64,000 nt of DNA from contig JBCAQO010000013.1 of NCBI GenBank assembly GCA_039111635.1, positions 682,001-746,000 on the forward strand. Direction: 5' to 3'. The notes below the pieces were generated by a model. It worked only from the letters and a program-made list of their open reading frames with translations, searched no databases and had not been told where the DNA came from. Shown here piece after piece: positions 45,111 to 55,904 of the stretch. Both the position numbers and the translations under genes were made by a program. Positions within the stretch are counted from its first letter, which is position 1; each line of letters begins with the position of its first letter. The DNA is from Heterobasidion occidentale (Eukaryota > Basidiomycota > Agaricomycetes > Russulales > Bondarzewiaceae).

Positions 45111-45326
45111 ACAAGTCTTTGGCGTTTGTTGGGTGCACCAATGACGGGGGGTGGTTCTCTAGGGTGGGCTTCATCAAAGAGGGGGGTGGACCTGGCAGGG
45201 TATCCAATCCAGTTGGTGGTGTTGATCATGTGGTTCATCGCCTGCTTGTGGTATCCGTATTCCTTAGCTGCACGATCCATTTGCAGCCAAAGTCGACGGG
45301 ACTGCGTGCAATGCCTATCCTAGTCG

Positions 45327-46850
45327 CATAGAAAACCGCGCGCCATAACGTCCATTCTCTGTCTAATGCTCGTGATTGGACATCTCACGACGAGATGGCC
45401 GGCGCATCCGCATTTCCAGCAGAGACGGGTGTCAGGGTCCGTGGGTGCAGGAGGAAGGAGAGACGGCGAGTTAGGCCAGACATTTTTAGAGTCAGCAGCA
45501 TCTGTGGGCCATCCGGTGTCTGACGCAACAGGTATGTCCGGAGACTGGGGGGTGGTTTTGTCAACAATGATAGGCTGGGTGAGGCCATCGCCGAGTAGGG
45601 GAGGGGATGGGGACACAGCAGGGAGTGATGAGGGTGGTACCGGCAGCAGACAAAGAGCCTGGCAATCCCGGACAACTTGTTTGGGGTCGTAAGGGGGACT
45701 AGTGGGCCGCATGAACTGGGCAGTCTCTTTGTCGGTGGGTTGAAAAGAGAGGGGCTGGGTAGCCGGCAGTGAAGGGGCGGGGAAGAGTGTTGTTATGGCA
45801 GGGGGATCAACGTTCATGGTTTCTTTGGCTTCCGGGATTTTGACCCTATGGAAACCCTGCTCTATGAGCTTCAGCTTGGACCTGACCTACGGTCTGACGT
45901 TATCTTGCGGGTTAGTGCCAGTGGCCCAGTATTGTGCGACAGGGTGTACTCCGCGGCTGTTCAGGGGGAAGAGGGCAGCCGGCCACATCCCTTTCGGGAT
46001 GTACTCTTCAATTTCCAGTTGTGAGCTATTAAAGCCAATGCAGCGGAACCAGCGGACCATGTTCTCCTTGTATTTGATCCTTTCTAGCATATCAAGCCAG
46101 GCTTGGGTGGTGTGCTGTTAGAGGAGGACAGAGCTGCTAGTGTAGATTCCGTCGAGTCAGAAGTTGATCATGTCATTGCAAAGGGTGGGGAAGTTGATGA
46201 GTCCATGGAACCGGTACAACGTAACTGTCAGGTTCTTGAGAAGCGTTGCCTGATGGGCGTTGAGTGGTCCCAAGAATACCTGGTAGCCCTGCGCCAAGAT
46301 CATCTGCTGCAAATAAAAGAGGAATGTGCATGCATCTCCTAGGCCTGCTCAATTGAGGATAATGGGGGCTTCATCCTTGGCGACCGTGATGTGATAGATG
46401 CTGTTATTGGAAGACATATCCTGGTAGAGGCGGAGGTCGTGCAAGGGGACGGGGAGGGTGCGGATTCGGAAGCGGGGGTTCTCATTATGAATGGCAAACA
46501 CCAGCCGGGGATCTGTGAGGTGGGGGTTCTCCATTTTCTTGGGGAAGCGGGGGATCATGAGTTCCTTCAATGGGTTGGCGATGTGGATGCCTTCAGGGAG
46601 GGTGCCGTTGTCGGAGTTGGAGTTGGAGTCGGAGCAATTGTCAATGAGTGTGGGGGTGGGAGAGACAGGGGTGATGGTGTGGAAGAGGAAGGGGTTGGGA
46701 GAGGGAGCGTTGGAGGCATAAGGGAAGGCTGTGGTGGAAGTCATTCTGAGGTTGCTGAGAATATAGTGGGGGGATGTTGCGATGAGGAGATGTGCAGGAG
46801 CGAGGGACATTCAGATATAGCTGGGGTGCTGAGGAATGTCTCTGTTTGAG
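45327..46850 (-). pseudogene. Post-pol ORF of element O with a CCHC zinc knuckle
   Basis: Downstream of the chromodomain, broken open frames form one protein-like stretch. The first segment (46810-46349) begins MSLAPAHLLIATSPHY and includes NSNSDNGTLPEGIHI and VFAIHNENPRFRIRTLP. The next covers LDMLERIKYKENMVRWFRC and EEYIPKGMWPAALFPLN. The last (45817-45320) is Pro/Ser-rich and ends with a zinc knuckle, CWKCGCAGHLVVRC, and MDVMARGFLCD. Stops and frame changes separate the parts. It sits where some elements carry an env-like or accessory gene. Gag normally carries the knuckle, so a second one after pol is unusual. Function unknown. Confidence 0.5.
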
Positions 46851-47155
46851 GCAAGGTGTCTTTTATATGATGGAGGAGAGGCCAATAGTGGCAGCGGTGT
46901 GGAGAGATCTGAGAACAAGGGTGATCACAATAGAGACAGTGGTGAGAGCAAGAGTTGCGATGACAGTGTAAATGGCCACTGTAGATAGAGTAGGGTCGAA
47001 AGGGGTCATAGTCGTTTGCCTGGCCATGCCAATCCTTGGTTGGTCTGCTTTTGTAGCTCTTGGTATGCTTGAGTTTGCTAATTAGAGTTGTCTAATCACT
47101 TCTGCTGTGGCTTTGATTGAGATGAGTCTATATTGGGCTTCTTTGGTGGCACTTC

Positions 47156-47660
47156 TCAATCGTTGATCACCGGTGGTGGCACTTTTGATCGAGGAACCAG
47201 GGGTGGCTTCTTTAGCTGCATCATACATTTGTTGATTTCTTCCATGATCTGGGGGATAGCCAATCTTGTAGCAAGAAGCTTCTTTCTGATTGGATGCTTC
47301 TCAAGCTTCTTTCTAAGTTGATCTTCTTCGGCTACTCTATTGTATTCCAATTCAATCACCAGGGCTAGAATGGACACTTCTATTCCTTTGACTGCTCGAG
47401 GGTGCCGGCGGTAGAAGTTGTTTATGGCTTCTTGAGCGTTAGTGAAACTTGTTGTGGCTTTCCAAGAGTTGTCCAATTCAGGGTAGCCCTTCCATTTGAT
47501 CAGGCACTGCAAGGTCTTCCATTGTCCAAAGCGTTGAGCTCCGATGATGGCTTCAATTTCAAATTTTTCTTGCCCCTCAATCAGGTCTAGAGCCGGTTTA
47601 GGGTAGTTCATGCCATAGACCTCGTTTTCCTTGTAGGGTGTGAGTCGACTAGCATGGAAG
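47156..47660 (-). pseudogene. Element O chromodomain (3' part of Pol)
   Basis: After SRLTPYKENEVYG, the stretch EKFEIEAIIGAQRFG, LQCLIKWKGYPELDNSW and AQEAINNFYRRHP matches a chromodomain like that of element I. It is separated from the integrase by a solo LTR at 47661-48135. Chromodomains in this position direct integration to marked chromatin. Confidence 0.8.
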
Positions 47661-48135
47661 TGTTGAGTGCAGTGACAATGAAGCAACTGGCACAGAGAGA
47701 GTGCCAAAAAGAAGCTCTATAACGACAGGACTATGGTCTAGAGGGTAAGAGTCTAAAGAAAGAATTGCCCTCGGACCATAGGTATTTAAGCTACAGAGAA
47801 CAATAAGAAACAAAATAGGAAGGTATGACATCAATGGGTCATTACAGGTGGTCCACCTTGTGGAGCGGTCAAAAGCTCCACCTGGAGGTCGGTCCGGAGT
47901 GTCAATGATATCACACAGGACCGCCTGAGCCTGCTAACCCAGTGAAACAACTGAAACAAAGTGAGACAAGGTGAAAACAAAGTGAGACAGTCCAAAAGGA
48001 GAAAGAAAGCAATATACCCGCTCTGGGAGTGGCTCTAGGGCCGCTCCCAGCTGTAGAGGCGAGTAATCAATGAGTCTGTAAGGTGGCACCCATGTGGCAC
48101 CCATGCCACATCAACCAGAACAGCCACAAACAACA
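47661..48135. mobile_element. 475-bp solo LTR of another family (in element O integrase)
   Basis: It begins TGTTGAGTGCAG and ends CACAAACAACA, with target duplication GGAAG at 47656-47660 and 48136-48140. It interrupts the Pol reading between HNVF and HASRLTPY. It shares no obvious sequence with the two LTR families above. A GTATTTAAG string near 47785 may be its TATA box. Confidence 0.85.
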
Positions 48136-49450
48136 GGAAGACATTGTGAATGCGCTTCCAACTGTTGGGCAGTTTCAACCTGAAGTTGACGTTTCCTATA
48201 GTGTCAGTAATTTCAAATGGCCCAAAGTGTTTGGGTCTCAGTTTCTCTGATGGGTGATCGGTATGGATGTTCTTCCCATCTAGCCATACTTGATCTCCTT
48301 TCTTGAAAGGCAGCAGGTCCATTACAAAATGGTCATGCTGTATCCTCATAGCTTCGGCTGCAATTTTGAGGCTGGCTTGTGCTTCTTTCCTAGCACGCTG
48401 CAGAGCTTTGAGGCGAGCGTTGGCGGTGGGGACATTCATGTTTCCGATGATGGCTGGGTAAGCCCATGGTTGATATCCATGGAGAAGTTCAGATGGCAAC
48501 TTCTGTGTGGCTGAGTGCTGGTGTGTGTTGTGGGCGTATTCCACATAAGGAATTAATCCAGCCCAGTCGTCTTGTGAAGAGCTGCAGAAGGCTCTAAGGT
48601 ATTGTTCTAGTTCCTGATTCATTCGTTCAGTAGCCCCATTCATTTGTGGACGGTAAGCCGTGCTTAATGCGGATTTGATTCCTAATTCTTTTAGCAGGGC
48701 TTGCGCTGCTTTTGAAGCAAATTGGGTTCCTCGGTCTGATATGGCTTTATCAGGTAGTCCATAGCGTCTCCAGGTGGTTTCTAGTAGGATCTTGGCTGTT
48801 CTGTCTGAGTCAATGGTTTTTAGACATGGTGTTATTACTGCTGTTTTAGTGAATTAATTGGTTACGACATGTAGCAAGTCATATCCATTTGATTCCGGTA
48901 GATCTGTAATAAAATCCATGGTTATTGTTCCGAAGGGTCAATCAGGAATCTCCGTTGGTTGTAGGGGTACCATGGTAGGATGTGTGTCGTTCTTGGTAGA
49001 TTGACAGATCGCGCATCCTTCTACATATTGGTGAACTGTGTTTGAGATCCCTGGCCAAGTGAATTCTTGTCCTACTGCTGCTAGGGTTCCTCTTTGTCCT
49101 GGATGTTCTGCTGCTAGGTTGTCGTGGTTTAACTTGATGATTTCCTGACGAAGTTGTTTGTTTCGAGGAACATATAATTTTCCTCTGTGAAGGACCAATC
49201 CCTCTTCTTTGTTCCATTCTTGTGACCCTTTTTTCATGCTTCTGGGTTCTAGGGTTTTGACCTTGTCTAGGGTTTCTAGTAGCCATTCGTCTTTCTTGTT
49301 TTCTTCAATGATTCGCTTGCAAAGGTTGTCGTCTATTATGGTGACACCTCCTCGTCCAGTTGCCCTAATATGAAATATTTGACGGGGGTCCCAACTATCT
49401 TCTGTGTAGACTGCATTGATTTCTGCGAATGGTCTTCAGATGTTTTCTGT
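48136..49450 (-). pseudogene. Element O integrase, decayed
   Basis: The zinc-binding region is LNHDNLAAEHPGQRGTLAAV and QYVEGCAICQSTKN. The catalytic core includes MDFITDLPES, SDRGTQFAS and ATERMNQELEQYL, so the three acidic positions are present. Two stop codons break it: TGA where Trp is expected after IPD, and TAA after VVTN. The C-terminal part DQVWLDGKNI and LRPKHFGPFEIT leads to the solo LTR. Confidence 0.82.
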
Positions 49451-49848
49451 ATTATTATAAAAGTTTGGGTTCCAAGAGCGTTTTGCCTGAATTGTCAAAT
49501 TCCACCCCCTTTTTATGGTCTGGACGCTGTGACAGACCATCAGATTTATTAGTGACTCCCGCCTTGTGCGTCAATTTGTAGTCGAAACGCAAGAGGTAGA
49601 GTGACCATCGTGCTTGCCAACGGTTTAATTTCTGGCTGGAGCGGAACCATTTGAGGTTCTTGTGGTCTGTCCAGACATCTACCGGGTGGTCAGCGCCCTC
49701 CAAATAGTGTCGCCAAGCTTCAAAAGCACGAACAACAGCTAGCAACTCTTTATCGTAGATCGGGTAGTTGCATTCTGTAGGTGAGAGCAACTTGGAAATA
49801 TAAGCACATGGGTGCCATTTTCTATCTTTGGCAACTTGTGACAATACT

Positions 49849-50682
49849 TGTTAGGACCGCGTCCTAACACGTGCTTCGCACGTGAGTGGATGGGCTGGTC
49901 AAGTGCTTCGGACAGTATGTGAACCCGGACCGTTTCCGCTGACTCATTACCATTTACATGCTAACACATGAACACTGACTTCTGGTTCCTGCTTCTTGAT
50001 GTGGATAGACATTGGTTCCTGACCCCTGTTCCTGGTTCCTGATCGATCGAAGATGTGGACAGACATTAGTGATCGGATTACTATATATAGTTACATGACA
50101 GGTCGATGACACGTTCTAGCTTACGGATCTCGATCATTGACTTCGGTACCTGAGAAGCGCACAGACCAGATCCTGATCCTGCCCTAGATACTTCTTTGTA
50201 TAAATAGCCGAGATGAGCTTCTAAGAAGCTCAGCTCGTTCACCTGTAATACACTCAATCTCTGCACTACACCTGGCGTCTGGCTACCTTCCTAGCTCACG
50301 CTTCGTGATCTCTGTCAGATCTGAGAAACTCTTTGCACGGTCTGACGAAGCGCTGGACTCGTCTCCCTTTCCATCCCTCCCTCTACTCATCCGCTACTAC
50401 CAAGGCCTTGCCGCCTTCCGCGTTCTCAGTTGGACACCCCCTCGAGTCATCTGTTGGACAGGAGAAGAGCATCCCATTCCTCCTCTCTACAGAGAAGATC
50501 TCGAGACTCATCTCCTCCATCTCTTTGAGGACAAAGCAGACAGCGACCCCGCATTCCTTGAAAGAGCTCAAAGACGCTCTATCGTCTTTATCCGTTGGAG
50601 TCTACGACTCTTCGAACCAGCAGAAGTTTAGCCTAGGGATCCCTTCGTGCGTCGGTGCACGTGATAGGTCTACGACCTAACA
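49849..50682 (+). mobile_element. Solo LTR, TGTTAGG family (in element O pol)
   Basis: It starts TGTTAGGACCGCG and ends ACGACCTAACA, with target duplication ATACT at 49844-49848 and 50683-50687. It has the family TATA box (TATAAAT at 50199-50205), the palindrome GAGCTTCTAAGAAGCTC and the start motif AGCTCGTTCA at 50232-50241, and a full-length version of the LTR ORF (50305-50631). Confidence 0.93.
50305..50631 (+). CDS. Conserved ORF inside the TGTTAGG LTR, unknown function
   Basis: The 108-codon open frame starts at GTG here (ATG in the copy at 30225). Key segments are LSWTPPRVICWTGEEHPIPP, LHLFEDKADSDPAFLERAQR and SIVFIRWSLRLFEPAEV. The same frame is recognisable in every LTR copy in the window; the most diverged copy (62660-63536) has TWSPPKVVCWTGEDDPVP and FEDWADTNPDFLQRAQR. 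Differences between copies fall mostly at third positions or are conservative. It lies downstream of the predicted start site, in the RNA leader before gag. No similarity to a known domain was recognised, and no ATG is shared by all copies. Confidence 0.5.
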   Translation: MISVRSEKLFARSDEALDSSPFPSLPLLIRYYQGLAAFRVLSWTPPRVICWTGEEHPIPPLYREDLETHLLHLFEDKADSDPAFLERAQRRSIVFIRWSLRLFEPAEV

Positions 50683-52042
50683 ATACTGCTCTGGTGGCGA
50701 AGTTGGAGGCATCGCATTCGATGAGGAAGGAGTTCCTTGTGTCCGGCATGACAAGTACCGGAGATTCTGTAAATATTTGTCTTAGTGTTTGAAACACTTC
50801 TTCACATGCTGGTGTCCAATCCCAGGTGCGTTCCTTCTGAGTTAACTCAAATAGTGGTCGTGCTATTTTTGAATAATTCTTGATAAACCTGCGATAGAAG
50901 TTACAAAAAACCTAAAAACAATTGCACTTCTTTGACTTTTCCAGGGGTTGGCCAGTCCATAATGCCGGCCACTTTGATTGGGTTCATTTCTAGTATCCGA
51001 GGTAGTCAATTTTCTTTTTATGGAAATGGCATTTCAACGGTTGTAGGTATAGATCATTGTCCTGTAAGATCTGTAAAACCTTTTGTACTGTCCTGATGTG
51101 GTCATCCATGGTTTTGGAGAATATGAGGATGTTGTCCATATAGATTGTTACCTTTCCGGCATAGATGAGGTCTTTGAAAAGGGCGTTTATCATGGTTTGG
51201 AATGTTGCCGGCAAGTTGGTTAATCTAAAGAACATGACTATGGGTTCGTACATTCCTAGATTGGTGATGAACACGGCTAGTTTCTCGCTTCCTTCTTTCA
51301 TGCGTACGTTGTTATATCCTGTATTGACATCCATTAGTGAGAAGTATATGGCTTCAGCTAGTAAGTCCAGTAATTCTTGAATAATCGGTAGCAGGTACTT
51401 GTTTTTGATTGTTATTTCATTGAGCTTGTGATAATCCATTACTGGCCGTAGCTTTCCATTCTTTTTCTTGATGAAGAAGAATGGGGATGCCATATGCGAC
51501 TTGGATTCTCAGATGAATCCTTTCTGAAGGTTTTTGTCTATGAATTGCTTGAGTTCCACTTGCTCTCCGGGGCTGAGACTATACAGCTTGGGTTTGAGCG
51601 AGTGATCCATTCCATCTTTGATTTCGATTTTGTGATCCCAAGGTCGAGAGAGCGGTAGCTGTCCCTTTGGTCGACCTTCAAAAACCTTCCTATAATTCCA
51701 GTATTCCTTTGGTACAATTTCCTCAAAGGAGAGTTCAGGTTTCCCTTTTGAGGCTTCTTCTGCAAGCCTTTGCGAGTTGGTGTGCTTTGTTTTTTTCCCT
51801 GTCTGTGCTTTGGCAGGTTTGCTTCCTTGAGCCGGTGTGTTGGCATATGGAAGTTCTGTGGTTTCGGCGCGATGTATGTCAACGCCTTTTTTGGAGTTGT
51901 TGTATAATTCTAGTGCCTGTAAAGTTCCTGTATCGAGGCCTCTAATAAGGTAGACTCCATCTTCTTCAAGATCCTTGGAGGGAAGTGCCAGAAGTCTGTC
52001 ACCGTCCTCCGGAACGTCTTCTTCAGCCCATGTCGGAACCTT

Positions 52043-52621
52043 TTAATTTCTGGTTTGGGCTTTCAAACGTTCGGCATTCAACCTTTGGGTTGTGAACCCC
52101 GGACTTGTAGGTATTGTCCGCGGATGTGGTACTGTAGTGTTTCCCACTTTCCAGCCTGGTACTGCCTTTCCCGGCTTTTGCACTGGTATTAAGTAGTTGC
52201 CCATTTGTGGTACTGTGTCCATGCACCGTATACTTGTTTTAGGACGTCCCAATTTTCTTGTAGCTCTTTTGGCTTTTACCAGTCCTCCTTTTATTTGGCA
52301 GGAGGGCAGGCATTGGGTGAAGTGTAGCCCATAGGCATGCCAGTCAACTTCTGGGTTATGTTCCAATAACCAGTTGGTTCCTAAAATGACGTCCTCTTTT
52401 CCTATTTCCACGATATAGAATCTTGCTGATTCTGTATGAGACCCTCCCTTTTTGCCTAAAACCTGTAAGTGTAAGTTGGTGAATCTTGTGATGGGTCCTC
52501 CTTTAAATTCTGTGTTTTGGACCGTGTTGACTGGAATAGGGGTGGGGGTTTTATGCGTGATGATTTTATGCGCTTCTACAAAATGGGGATGCATGAAGAT
52601 TCTGGTGGCTCTGCTGTCCAC
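52043..52621 (-). pseudogene. Element O aspartic protease region
   Basis: The active-site segment reads VDSRATRIFMHPHF (DSRAT, where DSGAT is usual; a G-to-A type change). The distal motif EDVILGTNWLLEHNPEVDWH matches Ty3 proteases. It ends in a Lys-rich linker toward the reverse transcriptase. Confidence 0.75.
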
Positions 52622-52627
52622 CAGTGC

Positions 52628-54271
52628 TTATGTCGCAGCTTTCCTATTCTTGCCTATGAGCATTGTCTCAATTTGGAGTGATGGTGCACCATGTGATTTC
52701 ATTTCCAAAAGATACAATGTGTCTGGATGTCCATGCTCTTGGTCAGTATTTTTACTGGCCAGAGGAGCGTACTGATTTCCTGCAAGAATCCTACTCTCCA
52801 TGCTAAGTCCCATCATCATTTGACGGATGTGGTTGACTCTTATCTTTCCTTCCTCGACGTCTTCATTGTCAAATTGTCCTTCCTCCATTTCTCCTTTGCG
52901 CACCGCCTTGCGGGGGGGTTGGAATCTTCTCTTGGGTCGAAAAGGACAGTTGCGCGCCATGTGCCCGGCCTTTTTGCAAAAGAAGCACTTGCCTTCTTTG
53001 GCAAGTCGATCTCTCTCTGCTGGAGTAAGCTTCTTAAAGCAGGTCTGAACCGCATTGGCCTCCATTTCTGCTGCGTCTACATCCATAGGTTCATATTGAG
53101 GTTCCCTATTGTGCCATGGGGGTGCCCTCTCATCGTAAATGGTGCGTGGAGTGTAGATTTGGAATTTGCCTTTTCAGAGGTTGTATGCTTGGTCCCGTGC
53201 AATGCGCATCTTTTCATGTTTCTTTGCCTTCTCAACCAGTTCTTCCTATATCCCATCTTTGGAGGGATCCTCGTAAACTCCCTTTGCTAGTTCCCATTTC
53301 AATCCCCTCAGGAAATGGGTCTTCTTGGTTTCTTCATCAACTCCAGTGAGCACCGTGAGCTGTTCAAATAGCTGGAGGTAGGTATTGAAAGATTCTTTCC
53401 CCTGATTGACCCTAGCTAATTTGTCGCGGGCATCTGCTTCTTTGTTGAATTCCTCAAAGTCGGTGGCTATCTTTTTGCAGACAGATGTGAAGCCAACCGT
53501 GTCTGCCCAAGTGTATTTGTTCCAATTGTTTAATGTGTTCCTGGCCTGAGTAAAGTTTCTTGTCCATATCCCAGCTGATCCTTCCTTCATGTATGACAGG
53601 GTGTAAGCGGTTTTAGCGAATTCGTTCACATAATCCTTTTTCCTAGCTAGGAACATCAGGTTGATTTCATGGAGGAACTGCTCCGTTTGTTTCCGGTTTC
53701 CATTGAAGGTGGTGGGTTTGGCCATAGCTGGTCCCTTGGACTCATTACCTCCAGTATCTATCGACATTGTATTAGGCGGGGGATCTGGATCGTTAGGTGG
53801 TTCTGGATTTCCACTTGGTGTTTCAAAATACTCTAGCTTGGGGATGAACTCTAGTGTTGGGGCTCGGAAGTCTTCTTTGGGAGTGGTTTCTTGTAAGGGG
53901 GATGTAGCGGGGGTATTTTTTCCAGGGATTCTACTTCCACTGGCTATTTCTCTGGGTAGAGTATGTATGTGCGTTCTTGGCCAGTCACAATGCCAATTTG
54001 TCGGTGATTCAGGCTTGTGGAAGGTTTCTCTTTTGACGTAGTCCGAGAGCCTGGTTATGCGTAGGTTGGGTGCAGCTCGGACGACAGCTCCGTCCCAGGT
54101 AAGGGATTTATATCTGCTTTTTTTCTGATAGGTGTAGAATTCAACGAGGAGTCCTGCGTAGTAGAAATGTTGTTTATCCTCGTGGTAATAAAGCTGGTCC
54201 TCATCGAGGTCTTCGGGTAAATCTTTGTAGATTTCTGCTGGGTCTGTTCTGAAACTGGGAGGATATCCCAC
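52628..54271 (-). pseudogene. Element O Gag, decayed
   Basis: The N-terminal part begins without an ATG at GYPPSFRTDPAEIYKD. The capsid-like region contains TTFNGNRKQTEQFLHEINLM, GSAGIWTRNFTQ, NQGKESFNTYLQLFEQL and THFLRGLKWELAKGVYEDP, then a stop. A second segment (53086-52628) carries the zinc knuckle CFFCKKAGHMARNC and a basic tail. The layout matches element I Gag. Two stops separate the segments. Confidence 0.8.
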
Positions 54272-54299
54272 GTTGATTTTATCCGTTGTTTATTCTTTG

Positions 54300-55051
54300 A
54301 AGAAGAAGGGTACTGCCTGTCTTCTTCTGTCTTGTAGTGCTGCTTGTAGGTCTGGGTCCCTTTTGATAATTTCGTTGATGGAAATATCAATTTTGTCAAT
54401 GAGTTTGATGATCTCGGAGAAGGTGTGTCCTGAGATGAGCGTCCGGAGATGATAAGTTTTGTCGGCGAACTCTCCTCTCCTAATGATAAATACGATTCCA
54501 TCAATTTCTGTTCTTAACAGTGGAGAGTTAGGAGCTTCCAGTGTGTCTTCTTAGGTAGATGAGAAGGTCCAATAGATGAGGACTGAGTAGTGGGCTTGGT
54601 TCTCCTGATTCTTGACAAGTTTGGCTCAGATTCTGTCTCCGTCAATGTTTCTTGCAATGGTTCTTCTGAGATCAGTGATAACGCCTGCGGGGAAGTCATC
54701 TGGTCTTCCGTTGTGGATCTCGATGGTGTTCTAGGTTCGGATGATGTTGGGCTCGTCGTTGTCTATGAGTGCGAATGGCGTCTTTGGTTTGTTGATAAAG
54801 CAAATCCCGGAAAACTGGTATCCAGTTTTACTGAGGTCAATAAAGATATTGGGGGATTGTTAGAGCCTAAGCGTGGCTATTCCTGAATAGACTTTTCCTG
54901 GGTTTTGATGTCGTGCGACTTCAATTGTTCCACCTTTGAGAAGGGTCCCTGCTTGGTTTACCCTTGCGGTGGTTGTTAAGATATTGTTTATGGCTTGGAG
55001 AAAGAGTTGTCCCTGCTGGGGATCCAGATTGGAATAGGGTAGGGATGGAAG
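54300..55051. other. 5' leader of element O
   Basis: The sequence between the primer-binding site and the recognisable Gag start. Short minus-strand ORFs exist (such as ALSLISEEPLQETLTETESE at about 54680) but no domain is seen. It may include an N-terminal Gag part in a shifted frame. Confidence 0.4.
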
Positions 55052-55061
55052 AGCTCGTTCA
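55052..55061 (-). other. Self-priming primer-binding site of element O
   Basis: Two bases (CT) after the 5' LTR the minus strand reads TGAACGAGCT, the complement of AGCTCGTTCA, the predicted RNA 5' end in the family (perfect in the solo LTR at 50232-50241; one mismatch in this element's own LTR at 55506-55515). The spacing is identical to element I. Confidence 0.7.
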
Positions 55062-55063
55062 AG

Positions 55064-55904
55064 TGTTAGGTCGGAGACCTAGCACGTGCACCAATGCACA
55101 AAGGGGATCCCTAGGCTAAACTTCCACTGAGTTTTAGAGTCGTAGACTCCAATGAATGAAGACGATGGATTGTCTTTGGGCTCTTTCCAAGAACTCTGGG
55201 TCGCTGTCTGCTTTGTCCTTGAAGAGGTTAAGAAGATGATCTTCGAGGTCTTCTTGATGATGAGGAGGAACTGGGTGATCTTCCCTGTCCAACAGATGAC
55301 TTTAGGAGGAGTCCAACTGAGAACTCGGAAGGCTGCGAGGCCGGTGTAGTAATGGGTGAAGAAGGAGAATGTAGAGAAGGGAGACAAAGCCAGTGTGCGT
55401 TGTCAGACCATGTAAAGGAGTTTCAGATCTGACAGAGATCACAAAGTGTGGGCTAGGAAAGTAGCCAGACGCCGGGTGCAGTGCAGAGATTGAATGTATT
55501 ACAGGTGAATGAGCTGAGCTTCTAAGAAGTTCATCTTGCCTATTTATACAAAGAAGTATCTAGGGCTGGATTGCGATCTGGTCTGTGCGCTTCTCAGGTA
55601 CCAAAGTAAATGATCGAGATCCATAAGCGAAGATGCGTCAATGATCTAAGTATAGTACGATCACTAATGTCTGTCCACATCCATATCAAATGTCTAGCCA
55701 CATCCGATCAATCAGGAACCAGGAACAGGGCAAAGAACCACTGTCTGTTCGCATCAAGAAGCAGGCACAGTGAGTAAGTGTTCATGCATCAGCATGTAAA
55801 TGGTAAGGAGTCAGGGAGAGCAGTCCGGGTCTGAGTCATGTCCAAAGCACTTGACCAGCCCATCAACTCATGTCCAAAGCACGTGTTAGGACTGCGTCCT
55901 AACA
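55064..55904 (-). mobile_element. 5' LTR of element O (841 bp)
   Basis: It begins (on +) TGTTAGGTCGGAG and ends CGTCCTAACA. On the minus strand it contains TATAAATAGG, the start-site motif, and the LTR ORF with a stop after WSLRL. Confidence 0.92.
55543..55548 (-). promoter_or_regulatory. TATA box of element O 5' LTR
   Basis: TATAAA on the minus strand, about 33 bp upstream of the predicted start at 55515. Confidence 0.7.

Larger units (their letters stand above)
49455..51882 (-). pseudogene. Element O reverse transcriptase and RNase H, decayed and split
   Basis: RT fragments read MASPFFFIKKKNGKLRPVMD, YFSLMDVNTGYNNVR, VMFFRLTNLPATFQ and VTIYMDNILIF. The catalytic YMDD is YMDN, and FGL is FRL; both are G-to-A changes. 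After a small deletion and a frameshift the line continues CNFYRRFIKNYSKIA. RNase H begins LIECDASNFATRAVL, is cut by the solo LTR at 49849-50682, and resumes as SQVAKDRKWHPCAYIS with DKELLAVV and WTDHKNLKW. The protein cannot be active. Confidence 0.85.
33481..55904 (-). mobile_element. Element O: Ty3-type LTR retrotransposon (TGTTAGG LTRs), with nested insertions
   Basis: The ends are TGTTAGG...CCTAACA, with a perfect 5-bp target duplication GCATC at 33476-33480 and 55905-55909. Coding orientation is minus: gag, protease, RT/RNase H, integrase and chromodomain run from 54.3 to 47.2 kb, followed by an extra ORF. The LTRs differ at roughly 15 positions in about 840 bp. Removing element I, two solo LTRs and their duplications leaves about 10.3 kb. 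The integrase with C-terminal chromodomain and the self-priming primer site place it with Tf1/sushi-type Ty3 elements. Confidence 0.9.

Noticed and set aside
46391..46849. Gly/Glu/Val-rich plus-strand ORF of 152 codons
   Set aside because: Its composition reflects the reverse of a Pro/Ser/Asn-rich minus-strand ORF of element O.
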